Origin: Saksenaea vasiformis B4078
Taxonomy: Eukaryota > Mucoromycota > Mucoromycetes > Mucorales > Saksenaeaceae
Direction of reading: 5' to 3'
Assembly: GCA_000697055.1 (NCBI GenBank)
Contig: JNDT01001683.1
Coordinates: 1-64,000 of the forward strand
Length of the DNA stretch: 64,000 bases
Shown in pieces: positions 38,567-50,361 of the stretch. The notes under the pieces are model-generated. The model had not been told where the DNA came from. It saw only the letters and a list, made by a program, of their open reading frames with translations, and ran no database searches. A program made the position numbers and the translations under genes. Position 1 is the stretch's first letter; every line of letters begins with the position of its first letter.

Positions 38567-40687
38567 ACTTTTTTAAAGAAAACCTGTGGTAAAGAGAAAA
38601 GGCACCAAAAGAAATTTTTTTTTGCAACCAATGAAATTCTCATGTCTGGGCTTTCTGCGGCAGACAAAATGATCAGTGACTTCCTAACGCCACTGTAAAA
38701 GGTTTCGCGGACTCTGATTATTTCACTAAGGGACACATCACGAAGATGTAACTGTTCTCTTCATGTCTTCAGCCAGTCTTTTGACTGCATGGATAACAAT
38801 TACATGCTTCAAAAGTTTCGATAAATATTTATAATATTTATATTGACTTTCATTTCCCTTCTGTTACATCCAGCGGTTTGGAAGCCTCACAAGACAAGGC
38901 TTCAGTGATAGTTGCATACGTACGCTGCGAGAAGGTACACATTTTTACCTCACAAAGCGCTTCACGTAAAATTGGCGCATCGAGTAACAGCATGTCTTAA
39001 CACACTAAATGAATCCAACTGAAATCCTTGCATGTTCATGAGACCATGGCTGAATCTTGCGAGCGCTATCGTTTCATGCTCGAGCTACGTGGAAGAATCA
39101 TTGCTGGGTACACCTGTGAAATGCGTAAATCTTCCTCGGAACTTGACACAGGTGTCTCACCGCCGGTACCTTTGTCGAAACCTATTGAGAGAGATTCCTC
39201 ATTATATCATCCAAATCTAAATATGGCAAAGTCTAGCGTAAAGCGTGCTTCTGTAAACAGTACTGCAGTTCAAACAATGAAATCATCTTTATTCGCAGTC
39301 AAACATATATCAGCTCTTTTTCTGATTAACCTTCCAGTCTTTGTACTTTTCCATCTTATGTTGACTTCCAACCATGAAACGGTTTACTAGAGAAGGCGTC
39401 AAAGACAACGATACCTTGGCTCCTCAGTGATTTCAGTCTTTGCGATTCCCGCTTCCATAGAGTACAACTATATATGAGAGTTGACCTCAGTCCTTTTCAA
39501 CTCTCAGCAATCTCAACCTTCAGTCGAAAACCCTAAGAATTGAAACTATCGGGGGATCACTGTATGGACGCTCGCTGCTACCCCGAATGGACGAGGGAGC
39601 CTCACTCCATTGATGAAAGCCTTATTGGAGCTTTATTGGCGGGCACGCGATCAAGAACCCGAACCACGCACTACGAGAATTTTAACCGGTATGGAGACGT
39701 TTGATTTCGATCTGAAGATACGACCTTGGTCTACGCATTCGAACGATCGCAAATATGGTAGACGCAAGCTTCGACAAATTATCATCACATATTTTGATGA
39801 CGATCCGTTGTTTGTGGATTACGAAAGGGTTGCTTCTCGCTGAGGGACTCTACATCATGGAGCGGGACGCGATTAACCTCGCAAACCTGCACTTGCCTCC
39901 CTGGCTAGAAGCAGCTGACATGGAAAAGGCATCCCAGTTCCCGCCAGCCAGGACAAGATCTATCGGGACCAGAGCACTCCATGTTGCGGACGCTTGAGTA
40001 AATGTGGGGATGCCGGGTATGCATACAAGTTCATTATGGTGCAAGCACTTTTTGAAGTACCTATCAATAAACTCATTTTTGCCGTATGATGTCGTTATGG
40101 CTTCAAGAGATCTGAAAGGATAAACTGCTTTGTCGCGTTGGACATTGTTCCAATACACATCAAAGCGATTGTTTGTTAGTTGGCTGAGAATAGAGGATTA
40201 TAAATGCCTGACCTACTGCTTTACTCTCCGAGCTTAAACCAACCGAAAAAGCTCTGGCTAAAATTGAAAACGGACAATCTGTTTACAGATGGACGTGATG
40301 GAATAAATTAATCATACTGCAACGGAAGGCATGAAACAATCATGGCTTTGAGATCAGAGCTCCACAGTATTCGCCCAATTCGCACAAGAGCCCATAGGCT
40401 ACTTCCTTACCTAACTGTCCACAGACCTTCTTTTAGGGGAGTGGCTTTACAAGCACACTTGCTCTTACTACATAGGTTGACAAAAGAGCGAAGGAATTAT
40501 TACGTCCTTCACTTTGTAAGAGTGGTGCCTGATCATCAAGAACATGGCATACCTGAACAAAAATGGACGTAGCCGTGTAATCTTGGTTTAGAGCCGCGTT
40601 CCACATCCGACCAAAGTGGACAGCTGTCTGACGCAAAATTATTTGTATTTTACGGAGTAATACATATTTGTTTCATAAGGAGAAGTA
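38567..40687. other. gene-poor stretch, possible decayed ORFs
   Basis: Promoter of DED1 at the left. Frames of 70-120 codons on both strands (39028-39390 +, 39610-39843 +, 39755-39997 + and 39850-40158 -) overlap each other and are interrupted by stops. None has a recognisable domain. The dense overlap at 39.6-40.2 kb may mark a decayed coding or mobile sequence. Confidence 0.4.
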
Positions 40688-41967
40688 CTAAAATTCAATG
40701 ATACTGCAGTAAATTATGAGGGTAAGGGTGATCGCCAGGATCGACACCAAATTGCAACTAGGAAAAATATGTATGGCTTCCGACTTCTCAGTGGTGGGAG
40801 GCGTATATGGTTCAAGTTCGCCGTCTTCGGTTATGACTCCGGTGATGTCGTTATAGTCAGGGTGACAGTCAATGTGAACCGCTTTGATATACGCCGAAAC
40901 AACGTTGTTTCGGGTCCACTTTCGGGCGTAGGTTGGCCGATTAGCACGGTTGTCTCGTCTACTTTGTTTGTTACTTACGTCAATCGGTCCGCGGGCCCAC
41001 TCGGCTGTTCCAGGGTCAACACTACCGTCCCATAACCCAATCTGGACCCTCCTAGATAAAAGTGTTTATTACAAGACAGCGTTGACTAAATGAATAAGGT
41101 GCTTACGCTGGTTGGGTCGGGAACTTGCATAGATCACCTTCGCACGTCTCGTTTCGTTCCTTTACCCGTGCAACTTTGCCATCAATAGACCAGGTAATCC
41201 GTTGAGGTTGCCTGCGAACTGCATAAACAGTACGATACCTGCAGTTTGACTTACCAGTCAACGGTATACGTGTGGAAATCCTCATAGATCGGCTTTCCTG
41301 TAACGTTGTGATAGCCTCCATTCACGGTATACAATGGTTTATGACCCCAAAAGTAGTTGGTCCTATCATTTTATCTTGGTTCGAGAAACTGCCCCTCAGC
41401 TACATGAAACTTACTGTGCATGGTTTGGATCGCCTTTTAAGTAGAAAGAAGAGAGGTCAATTTGCAATAACCCCAATCTGCCGGCTTTTCTTACCTCCTA
41501 ATAGCTCGATATCAATTTCGTCATTCCCGTCTCCGATGATGACAATAGCTGTTACTGCTCCTCCTACGCGAGCTGATTTCACAGTAGCAGATATGCGACC
41601 ATAATGTAAATAGGTACTTGAATTAAACGTGGGGCCTCGGCCCGGAAAGCGGTTGTAAGGCATGTCTGATTACCGGTGATATGAAAAAAAGGAAAAGAAA
41701 AAGTAAGAATAAATGTCATTTTGGACTTGACAAAAGCCTACGGTTTTCATCGTGCAAGCGGATATACTGTAACGGTGGCAACAGTTTCATCTTAACACCC
41801 ACTGGAGTAGTAGCATACGTTTCCACATCAACACCCTGCGCGATCCATCCTCTAGTGGCTTTCGTGAAGTCAGATCTGTAATTATGGCATTCAGTACGTT
41901 GTGCATGGGCTCTTCGAAGAACAACAAATGTCGAAATCAAAAGTCTAATAAACGCTCTTTTTCTCAT
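40688..41967 (-). CDS. GH16 chitin-glucan transglycosylase-like (CRH family), secreted
   Basis: Six exons on the minus strand: 41967-41742, 41665-41495, 41433-41415 (19 nt), 41362-41255, 41211-41107 and 41051-40688, giving 330 residues. A signal peptide (RAFIRLLISTFVVLRRAHA) starts the protein. The catalytic signature is GDGNDEIDIELLGG, where the two Glu of DEIDIE act as nucleophile and acid/base. After the microexon come QTNYFWGHKPLYTVNGGYH and FHTYTVDW, then RITWSIDGKVAR and VQIGLWDGSVDPGTAEWARG, all in family order. CRH enzymes link chitin to beta-glucan in fungal walls. The last 25 residues are hydrophobic (LVSILAITLTLIIYC), consistent with a GPI-attachment signal. No chitin-binding module is visible. 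Confidence 0.9.
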
Positions 41968-42438
41968 GAAGATTGAAAAGAAAAGGTGAAGAAAAAGAGG
42001 AACGTGTCTCGCTGAATTTTATTTCTGTTGCGAGCGAGACAGGTCTCACTTTTCTACGGCTCGCTGTTCCTGCTTGTTAACAACCAAATCCTATCAGATA
42101 ATGTACAGTAGCCGTTATGAAATGTGGCGATGGCCATTAACAGATTCCAGTAATGGAGGAAGGAGAGTAGAAGGATACTGGGAAGGTTTTGTTAGATTAC
42201 TGTTCTTGTATTGTACAAACATGGCGCCATTTGTATTTCATGCTGAAAAATTCTACCTTTATACTTGACTAACTTATGATTAAAAAGAAATATGGTATGG
42301 TACATGCGTTATAGGATAAACCTGTGGTGGTTATGCTGAACGTTTTTGAAAAAAAGAACTAATGTCAGCCGTGCTTCTTTTAGCTCGTTGAGGTTTTGTT
42401 TGTTTGTTCGTAGGTGTACTCGAATCCTATCATCACTA
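41968..42438. other. intergenic, nothing recognised
   Basis: This is the upstream region of the GH16 gene and the 3' flank of MutY, both on the minus strand. It has a purine-rich stretch at 41970-42000 and no coding frame of note. Confidence 0.5.
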
Positions 42439-44281
42439 TTAACTTGCATGAACGGCCAACGTGTTGGTTACCTTTTGAAATTTTTCCAAGACTTTAAGCG
42501 CCTTCTTCAAACCGGTGGGAATCGGTGACTTTTTAAGCTCTTCCAACGTGACCCATTTTATCGAATCCTGTTCCATATCGTTCGCGCTCGATGAATGATA
42601 AGATATCCATTCGGCATGATACACCTTGCGGATATGGGAGAAAAGGTGAACGACGTTTCCAAGATCGTGCCGTTGTAATTGTTTCACATCTGACAGATCG
42701 ATTTCATAACGGTCTTTGACGAATGCTGCCGCCTTTTTTGCTCTCTGTTCATAGGTTGTCGTTTGATTGCCGAGCTCCAAGCTTGGAAATTCCCAAAGGC
42801 CAGCCAAGAGACCTACAGTCGGTTAGTAAAACGAATATCTATAGAGTCCACTTTTCTACCTGTGTCTGGTCTTTTGGAGATTAAATAAACAGGTTCTTCG
42901 GACCCATCGCTTGTACGCTGTATGATGTAAACCGCACATTCTAATCCAGAGTATCAGCGTTCTATTTCTTGTTGCTGTGACATAAGCATCTACCTTCGTC
43001 TCTTGGAGGCTTTTTTTCCACCTTTGTCGGATATCTGTATATAAATCCAGAATTAGATTATCTCATCCCAAATATGTCAATACCTTGTCACACTGTAGTC
43101 TTCTGTTGTCAAGTCTGACTGCAATTCAGGACATATGCTACATTCTAAATCCAACTAGGCAAATTAAAATGACAAATTTGCCACCCAAAAAATCTTCCTT
43201 CTTTACTGACCATGCTCTACTGTCGTCTTCCGCTTCTTGTCGTTCGCCCAAAAGTTATCAGCTTTGGCTTGTGCAAATGCTTCGTACTGGTTAAGAGCTT
43301 TACAGTATGTTTTTACTGGACATCCTGCGCAGTCTGGATTCACTGGAGTGCAAACCCGAGCGCCTAATTCCATGAGCGCTTGATTAAAATCGCCGGACCG
43401 TGATTCAGGTACAATGCTTGTAGTAATGTTCCTGCAGCAAGCATTAAAATAATCCTCAATGCGTCTTTTGTGCATAATTACCAAAATGCCTCAACGCCGC
43501 TGGCTTTTTTCGGATCGGCTCCAATAGCACGTAGACGGGACATGACGCGGATGACGTTACCATCAACCGCAGCTGTCTTTTCTCCAAAAACAATAGAAGC
43601 AACTGCACCAGCGGTATATCTTCCCACTCCGGGGATATGTTGTTGGAGATCCTTCGCAGATCCGGGAAGCTTGCCGTCAAAATCTTTAACCACCTTCTGC
43701 GCTCCTTCCCATAGCCTTCTGGCGCGTGAATAATACCCAAGGCCAGCCCATAGAGTATTCACTTTTTCAATGTCTGCTTTTGCCAAATCATAAATTGTCG
43801 GAAATGCTTCCATCCACCGCTGATAATAATCAATGACCGTTGCTACTTGCGTCTATGGTTCATTAAGGATTTTTTGCACGACAGATTAACCAACTACCTG
43901 CTGTAGCATCACTTCGCTAATCCAAACTACAATCAAAGTAAGTAATGCTATCCTTTTCCCATCCAAGACATGCAAACCTTCGTAAGCACGTTGACTCGAC
44001 TCCTATTTAAAATCTGACGTGTCAACTTTGATACTCGATGAAGGTCTTCTTACCATTTCACTCATATCGTCTCGAAAAGGTTTTCGCCATGGCATATTGG
44101 TCCGTTGTTCGCGGTCGTACCACGCGAGTAGATCGTTTTGGATCAGTTGTTGTTCATGCTCATTCACTTGGTGGTATAAATCGTTATGATTCAAGCGTTT
44201 GCTTTGAACACACTCTTCAATGCTGATTTCCGATTGTGTGCTTATGCATGTAAGAGCTGTACGGCGTCGTGATCTTTCCAT
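42439..44281 (-). CDS. adenine DNA glycosylase MutY/MUTYH
   Basis: Nine exons on the minus strand: 44281-44054, 44002-43978 (25 nt), 43926-43898 (29 nt), 43852-43482, 43431-43211, 43144-43084, 43034-42994, 42940-42860 and 42812-42439, giving 476 residues. Motifs run in order: [28 protein letters not shown] (catalytic Glu), HhH element [15 protein letters not shown] with catalytic Asp in [14 protein letters not shown], and a [4Fe-4S] cluster [17 protein letters not shown] (C-x6-C-x2-C-x5-C). A C-terminal NUDIX-like 8-oxoG recognition domain starts at [14 protein letters not shown] and contains [13 protein letters not shown]. The enzyme removes adenine paired with 8-oxoguanine. The frame is open upstream to an ATG at 44422, which could supply a mitochondrial or nuclear isoform. 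Confidence 0.94.
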
Positions 44282-44930
44282 TTCACCCAAAAACACGGTT
44301 GCGATCTGTTGTGTTTTCAACCAACCCGCAGAAAGCCAGTCCAGGTGCGACATAAGCGGATATTGAACCTTTCGAACATGCACGTCAACATAGTTTTGAT
44401 AGATGCAAATGAACGAATTCATCCTTATGAATAGCTACGAGTTTATCTTGATTAATAATGAACTACTTGTTTAAAGTGCACATTGGAAGAGAAGGAATTT
44501 GTCGTGTAAATTCATTATTGATAATTTACCATGAAAGGACAAGTTATTTCTCCAGGCACCAGCTTACATTTGCACTTGATGATTAATGCTGTTGTTTGTG
44601 GACACCCTAAGTTTCTTTAATCCGCTCAAGGGGGTTTATACGGAGAAAGGAGTAACGTTAATTATCACCGATCTTCAAACTTCAAGGCGATAATCTTTAG
44701 ATCTTCTATATGATAAGTTGACGAGATAACAATAGCATCTGCTTCAGAATCGTACAGCGTAAAGAGGTAAACCTAAGAATATCAAAAGTTACCGCAAAAA
44801 CAAAAAGTAACGAGTTGATCATTTCGTTGACTGCGTTGAAAGAAGAGGGAAGGGAAAAAAAAAAAAAAAGAGGCAAACCGGGAAATTTGACCTGTCCGAC
44901 TTCTCTTTTTAGCAGTACGCTTCTTTACAC
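44282..44930. other. divergent promoter region
   Basis: This stretch lies between MutY (-) and the DHHC gene (+). It is AT-rich, with an A-run at 44858-44871 just upstream of the DHHC start. The MutY frame stays open as far as 44422, so its first 140 bp could be coding. Confidence 0.5.
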
Positions 44931-46822
44931 ATGGAACTGGCCCCAAACAAGCGGCAACCCGAGCTTAGTGTACCAGAAAGTAGTGCCTTTCGAGTACCAC
45001 GCCCCTCTGTCGCTGCCCTGGGATTGCCGCCGGACGATTCTTCGACTCATCATCTCTCGTCATCTTCACCACTCACTGTCGTCACGCTTCATGCTTCCAA
45101 TCCATTTGTACCATCCTCTCTAATACGCTTTAATCCGAGTGATCACGCCGAATCCTTCGAAAACTTTGATTTCGACTCCGTTTCCACCTCAAAAGTGCCT
45201 TCCCGTACACCAAGGGCATTCCATTACAGCAACGCTTCGGTAACAGACGAAAGCAGCGTCCAGACGGCAAGCGTTGCTGCCCATTCCACTCACGAAGAGC
45301 AACAGCCTATTCCTCATTGTTCTGGAATGACGACTGTCTCGCGCATGACAAGCGACGAAGGAACAACGTTGATTCGTCAAACACAATCACAACCACCACC
45401 GCCACCACTACCTCAGACATCCGAACAGTACAATCTTCAGCCACTGTATTCGACTGAACAAGTGCAAAATGAGACGCCAGAAACATGGGCAAACCCTACT
45501 CCTACTTCCATGCCGTTTCATAGAGAAAGCATGGCTGTCTCGACAACTGCACGTAACTACCAAATCTTCCCAGGACGCAATAAATTCTTTTGTGGAGGCC
45601 GCTTCATGACCAGTCGAGAGTACTGGGCATTTCTAATTGCTCTTGTCCTCCTTGTTGGCCCTTGTGTCTTATTCTGCATCTTTACGTAAGCTGATCGGGA
45701 AACGCAAAGATAACAATGCCTGACTCTCTCTCTCTCTCTCTCTTCCCTTTTCTTCCCTTCTTTTTTACCCGGATCGGTTGCAGATGTCCATTTTTATGGT
45801 ATCGGATCCATCCAGCAGTACCTATCCTATTTGCCTATACTTTTGTTTTATCATTAGCATCCATGTTGAAGACATCGTGGACTGACCCAGGGGTAAGGAC
45901 ATTCAGTATATTTTGGTTTCTGTGCTCATAAAAAAAGGATGCAAACAGATTATACCCCGAGATCTTGACCCATCACCTGTCATGGAAAGTTTTGATGATC
46001 AGGCATCAGCCGCATATGGGGCCTCTATTTGGAGCCATCCCATTCCGGTCCAAAAGGAGGTTAGCATTAAGGGAAGCACATGGTCTTTGCGTTATTGTGA
46101 GACCTGTAGAATATATCGACCTCCACGAGCAAGTCATTGTAGGCAGTGTGATAACTGCGTAGGTACGTTCTGTTACTTCGGTGTGTATGTATGTACAAAC
46201 GTACGAATATGTTGCCATAGATCATGAAGACCATCACTGTCTATGGCTCAACAACTGTATTGGAAAACGAAATTATCGATCTTTTTTTGTTTTTATTGCG
46301 ACAGCAACCATCTTGTGCCTATACGTCATTGCGTTTTCTATTGTACATCTTCTACTTATTTTCCAAGATAAGGGTGGAAATGCGTCGTTTGATACGGTGT
46401 TTCGACAAGCACCAGTCAGTTTTGTACTGGCCATCGTGTGTTTCCTCTTGCTGTGGATGGTCGGTGGTCTAACATTGTACCATTGCTCCTTAATTTCAAA
46501 AGGTGTTACCACACATGAACAGGTGAAGCATATGACCTTCTTTGGTTTCTAAGGTACTGATGTACGTCCTTCTCTTTTATAGCTGCGTGCATCCGTTATG
46601 AATATGCGGCATCCAATCCTTGGTGCCAATCCATACAACAAAGGAAATGCGTTATTGAACATGGCACATGTCTTGTGTAGACCACAACCTAAAAGGTTTG
46701 AAACAAAGGGCGGTAACCTATATATTATTAACCTCGCTATTACTAGTTATTTACGAAGACGAAAATATGTCGATCCTGAAGTGATAAAGAGTAACAATAA
46801 CGTACAGCAATCAGAGTCATAA
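44931..46822 (+). CDS. DHHC-type protein S-palmitoyltransferase (Erf2-like)
   Basis: Five exons, 44931-45685, 45784-45892, 45949-46162, 46221-46522 and 46583-46822, give 539 residues. A long disordered N-terminus (about 225 residues, Ser/Thr/Pro-rich with PPPPPLPQ) precedes two membrane spans (AFLIALVLLVGPCVLFCIFT and PAVPILFAYTFVLSLASML). The DHHC cysteine-rich domain is rebuilt across an intron: RYCETCRIYRPPRASHCRQC, DNCV, then DHEDHHCLWLNNCIGKRNYR. Two further spans follow (ATILCLYVIAFSIVHLLLIF and FVLAIVCFLLLWMVGGL) and a TTxE-like THEQ plus NPYNKGN motif. The sequence is closest in style to Erf2, which with Erf4 palmitoylates Ras at the ER or Golgi. The catalytic Cys is intact. Intron 1 holds a CT microsatellite. 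Confidence 0.92.
45724..45742. repeat. CT dinucleotide microsatellite
   Basis: Nine CT units within intron 1 of the DHHC gene, part of its long polypyrimidine tract. Confidence 0.85.
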
Positions 46823-46980
46823 TATGTACCTTTCTCCCCCCCCCTTTTTTTTTTATTCTTTTAATTGTTCTATATACCCAGCCCACTTTATTTCGCCAAC
46901 TTCTGTACACGGTGATAGAGAAAATCACGCATTGAGCTACTCATTTAGTACCCCCATTATTTCTCTTTTCCTTTTTTCTT

Positions 46981-47994
46981 TTACATCAAGATTTTAGTAA
47001 ACATGCCTTCGCCCACCAGTTGTTGCAGACCATGAGAAAGACAATCCGTTTTCACAAAATCCCTCACTTGTTCAGTCGTCATTCCTGCTACGCGTACCAA
47101 TACGCCGTATTTCTTGAGAGGACTTACAGACCATAAGACCTTGCGGTTATCACTCTTTCGTATCGAATGAAGCATTAAGCGCTCCTCTTCAGCCTTGTCA
47201 CGTATGCTACGGATGCACGCTCCAAGAGCAGAATCAGTACTAGCAATGATAACAAGCGTAGCAAAACATGTGTATGGCCTTAAACGGGTCGCATAAGATG
47301 TATCGGTGCTGTCAGGTGGTCGCAGATATTCTTCGTCCTCGAGCAACATATGGTCCTTGAGGATCAGACGTTGTCCGAGCCAAATGTCGATCCGACTTGA
47401 GTAAAGTTTGAACGACCAATTTTCGCCCCGCGTAAGTCTACCACTTGTGAACCAATCGAGTAATACCAGTTGGGATGATGTATCCGCGAGCCGGAATGTT
47501 TGGTGAGACTGAAAGGAAGAATCGCGGAAAGACGTAACAGGATCAGGTAATAGCAGTAGCGTTGCTTCAGATGCAATTTCTGACGTAATTTTTTGAAGGG
47601 ATGGCTGCTGTTTCATATCTCTATCGCTATCCGGTAACGACGACGACGACGAGGAAGATGGAGGTGATGGTTGCGACTGGTGGGAGAGACTTGTCGCCCA
47701 TCGACGCTGGAACGCACGGTCCTTAAAAATCTTGGTATTACCCTGGGTAAGGAGCAACAAAATCGCCTGCGATTTGATCTCCATATAAATATCAAACGTA
47801 TCGCCACTGACGACACCACCACCGTAACTCAACATATACACAACGGCCAAACGACTGGCATAACCTTTTGTGGGTATAAATTTCAGGGGATACTGTGCGT
47901 GGATACGTGAGAATTTGGCTTCGTTTCCGTGACACCCGCACACAAGGATCCCTTTTCCTGGCTTGTTCGCTACGGACGTGAGAAGGCGTTCCAT
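46981..47994 (-). CDS. ureD: urease accessory protein UreD
   Basis: One exon of 337 residues from the ATG at 47994 (MERLLTSVANKPGKGILV). The frame is open to 48045, but that adds a hydrophobic leader not expected for a cytosolic protein. UreD features include YMLSYGGGVVSGDTFDIYME, LLLLTQGNTKIFKDR, LLDWFTSGRLTRGENWSF and the C-terminal LSHGLQQLVGEGMF. UreD with UreF and UreG delivers nickel to apo-urease. The family is near 270-330 residues; here a Ser/Pro-rich low-complexity insert (QPSPPSSSSSSSLPDSDRD) after ATSLSHQS accounts for extra length. Urease itself and UreF/UreG are not in the window. A working urease is implied but not shown. Confidence 0.9.
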   Translation of the reverse strand: MERLLTSVANKPGKGILVCGCHGNEAKFSRIHAQYPLKFIPTKGYASRLAVVYMLSYGGGVVSGDTFDIYMEIKSQAILLLLTQGNTKIFKDRAFQRRWATSLSHQSQPSPPSSSSSSSLPDSDRDMKQQPSLQKITSEIASEATLLLLPDPVTSFRDSSFQSHQTFRLADTSSQLVLLDWFTSGRLTRGENWSFKLYSSRIDIWLGQRLILKDHMLLEDEEYLRPPDSTDTSYATRLRPYTCFATLVIIASTDSALGACIRSIRDKAEEERLMLHSIRKSDNRKVLWSVSPLKKYGVLVRVAGMTTEQVRDFVKTDCLSHGLQQLVGEGMFTKILM

Positions 47995-48481
47995 CGATTT
48001 GGGAAGAAAAAGGAAAAATAAAAGAGAACAAACACCGCTTATCATTGAATTTTTTTTTATCGGCTCACGTGGGGTGGAAAACGTCTCACGTTTGCTTCAT
48101 CTCAGCCCAATCGATGAGATCATCGGAAGCTACATGGAGATGACGATGAAGATGAAGATGCAAACTCAGTCCTTGGGCCTTAGTCATGTAGAAATTCGCG
48201 ACAATAGTTTTTGAAGAAATCTACTAATCAACACTGAAGCTGGGTTGAATACTTTTTATCATGTAAGACATTTACTTCCTAGCCTTGGGGGAAGATAATC
48301 TTCTCTCGTAATTTTCTTTCTTTTTCATTACTATGGATTGAGTTGACTACAACGATTGGGAAGCGAAACATTCCTGCTAGAAAAAAAAATAATCGAATGA
48401 ACGTGGTAATATACACTGTTATCAGTGTATATCGAAAGGATTTGCCTAGACCAGTTTACTCAATACCTTTGTTACTTTTCT
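47995..48481. other. intergenic between two minus-strand genes
   Basis: Upstream region of UreD and 3' flank of the Red1-like gene. Short plus-strand frames here read antisense and show no domain. No regulatory element stands out. Confidence 0.45.
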
Positions 48482-50361
48482 TTAAAAATCACGGAAATGC
48501 AGCGCGGTACAGGTGTCATCGTTGCATGTACCTCCATTCACTTCGTATGTGCAAAGGCTCTTGTTAATATTATCAGCTTGCAGGGCCGATTGTTGCCTCA
48601 TCTCACGCTTCTCTTCGGGCGTTTGGATACCAAACATATCCAAAGGAGACCGGTAAGGCTTGAAGGCCCCCTACACATCAAGTCAAACATGTGTGATGGA
48701 TCTGATAGGTACAAACAAATCTCATTAGTGCATGTGATTTTACACTACATACCTTGTTAGACTGATTAGCACTTAAAGAGGTTGCAGAGGCTGGCTTTGG
48801 CAGATTAGCTGTCGAAGATTTCTATAAGAAAAAAAAAAGTTTAGTATTTCTGGCACCTCCTTTACTTACGGCTACCGTTGCTTGGGTTGGTTGTTGTTGT
48901 CGTTGTTGTGTCTGTCGGGCAGGATGTGTCTGGCCTCCTTGTGGTACACTGCCTGTTACTTCATTCACCTGTTTCTGCTTGCCTTTCTTTTTTGCTGCTG
49001 TAGGTGGAAGTGCGGGTTTCATCGAGATGGCATGCGATTTCGGTTTCGTGACAGATGATGATGGTGGTGCCTTGACAACTTTTGTTTTCGGTAATTTATT
49101 AACACTCGCAGGTGTGCTGCTAGGAAAGGTGCTTGTTCATGCAGGTGCTGGAGATGTAGCAGCAGCTGTCTTTGGTGTAGGGGTGAATACGGCGGTGCTA
49201 GCAGTCATAGTACGTTCCTTGTTTGCAGTTGGATGTTGAGGAGATTTTGCTATATACTGAACGAAAGGATTCAAGGTGGTTGAGGAGGGTATGGATGGGG
49301 CTGCCGAAGAAACCTGGCTAGCCGAGGCCACAGGAATATGATTTGAAGATGCGGAAGGAGCATGATCGGATATCAAAGAACTTTGGGCAGGCGCTTTGTG
49401 AGCAACTGTTTTCAAATGTTCTTTCTGCTCGTTATTCCCCATGTTGTTGTTGTTGCTGCTGCTGTCTGGTGGACTCTTGCTTGCGGGAGATTTTGTGTTA
49501 TTCATCTGCCTCTTCGGTCTGTTCTTTCGGTTTCTCTCAATGGAAAGCTTGACTTGCAGACCCAAGACATCTAACCCTAATTTTTTCTTTGCTTCCGTAA
49601 TTTTTTGATACTTTTCATCTAGTCGTTTTAATTCACGTTGGCATCTTTCGAGTTCTGCTTCTGGGTCTTCTGGTTCCGCATTGGATGGCCGTTCTGGGTG
49701 CACTATGTTTATGTCATCATCATCGGCAAGGTCTTCTGGGGACCCTGGTGCGGTAACAAAGCTTTCATCCGAGTCTGAATCAGTGAGATCTTCAAATCTT
49801 ATCCCATTGTTCTTTTTTGCACCCAGTACATCTGGTGGTTTCGATACAGTCTGAGAATAACCTTTCTGTGCCGCAATGGTAGTTGAATCACCGTGTGTCA
49901 GTGGCTTCTGGTCCAGCCTTGCTGACAGATCAGATGGTTGTGGCATGTATCTTATATCTTTCTGTTGCATGCCATATCCCATCTCCTGCTGTACAGGTAA
50001 TTCCGCCGTTCTATGCGCCTGTTGTCCGTGGAAACGTTCGTGGTAAGATCTCTACATATATTCCTCCATAGTAAACGTCGGTCGAACTCAAGAAAAAACC
50101 ACCTACTGTATAAGCCATGGATGAAGAAGGCAAGTAACTTTGAGTATTTCTCATTAAAGCATCCCGAGAATCATCAGTAGAAAGCGACGAAGGGATTAAA
50201 CCGGTGGTGGTGGCATAGGCATTGGATGTAACATGGTAAACTCCAGCACCAGCCGGGATATACGCGACTTCCTCATCGAAGTCTTCAATTTCCATGTCGC
50301 TTGAATTTGAAATGGAGCCATCAGAGATTTCCATGTCCACAGGCGAATCCATATGTGCCAT
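48482..50361 (-). CDS. Red1/ZFC3H1-like zinc-finger protein (nuclear RNA surveillance)
   Basis: Minus-strand exons are 50361-50107, 50051-49258, 49119-48870, 48821-48753 and 48670-48482 (518 residues). The N-terminus is acidic (MEIEDFDEEVAYIP) and the middle is low-complexity with a coiled-coil (AELERCQRELKRLDEKYQKI). The diagnostic piece is the last 24 residues: LCTYEVNGGTCNDDTC followed by TALHFRDF, the C3H1 zinc finger of fission yeast Red1 and human ZFC3H1. These scaffold MTREC/PAXT complexes that send transcripts to the nuclear exosome. Between 49258 and 49119 an in-frame TGA (49139-49137) interrupts an otherwise open frame. A GTATAT...CCTAG intron of 138 nt removes it and keeps frame, but that donor is weak. 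No RNA-seq was available, so the internal structure is tentative. Confidence 0.72.
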
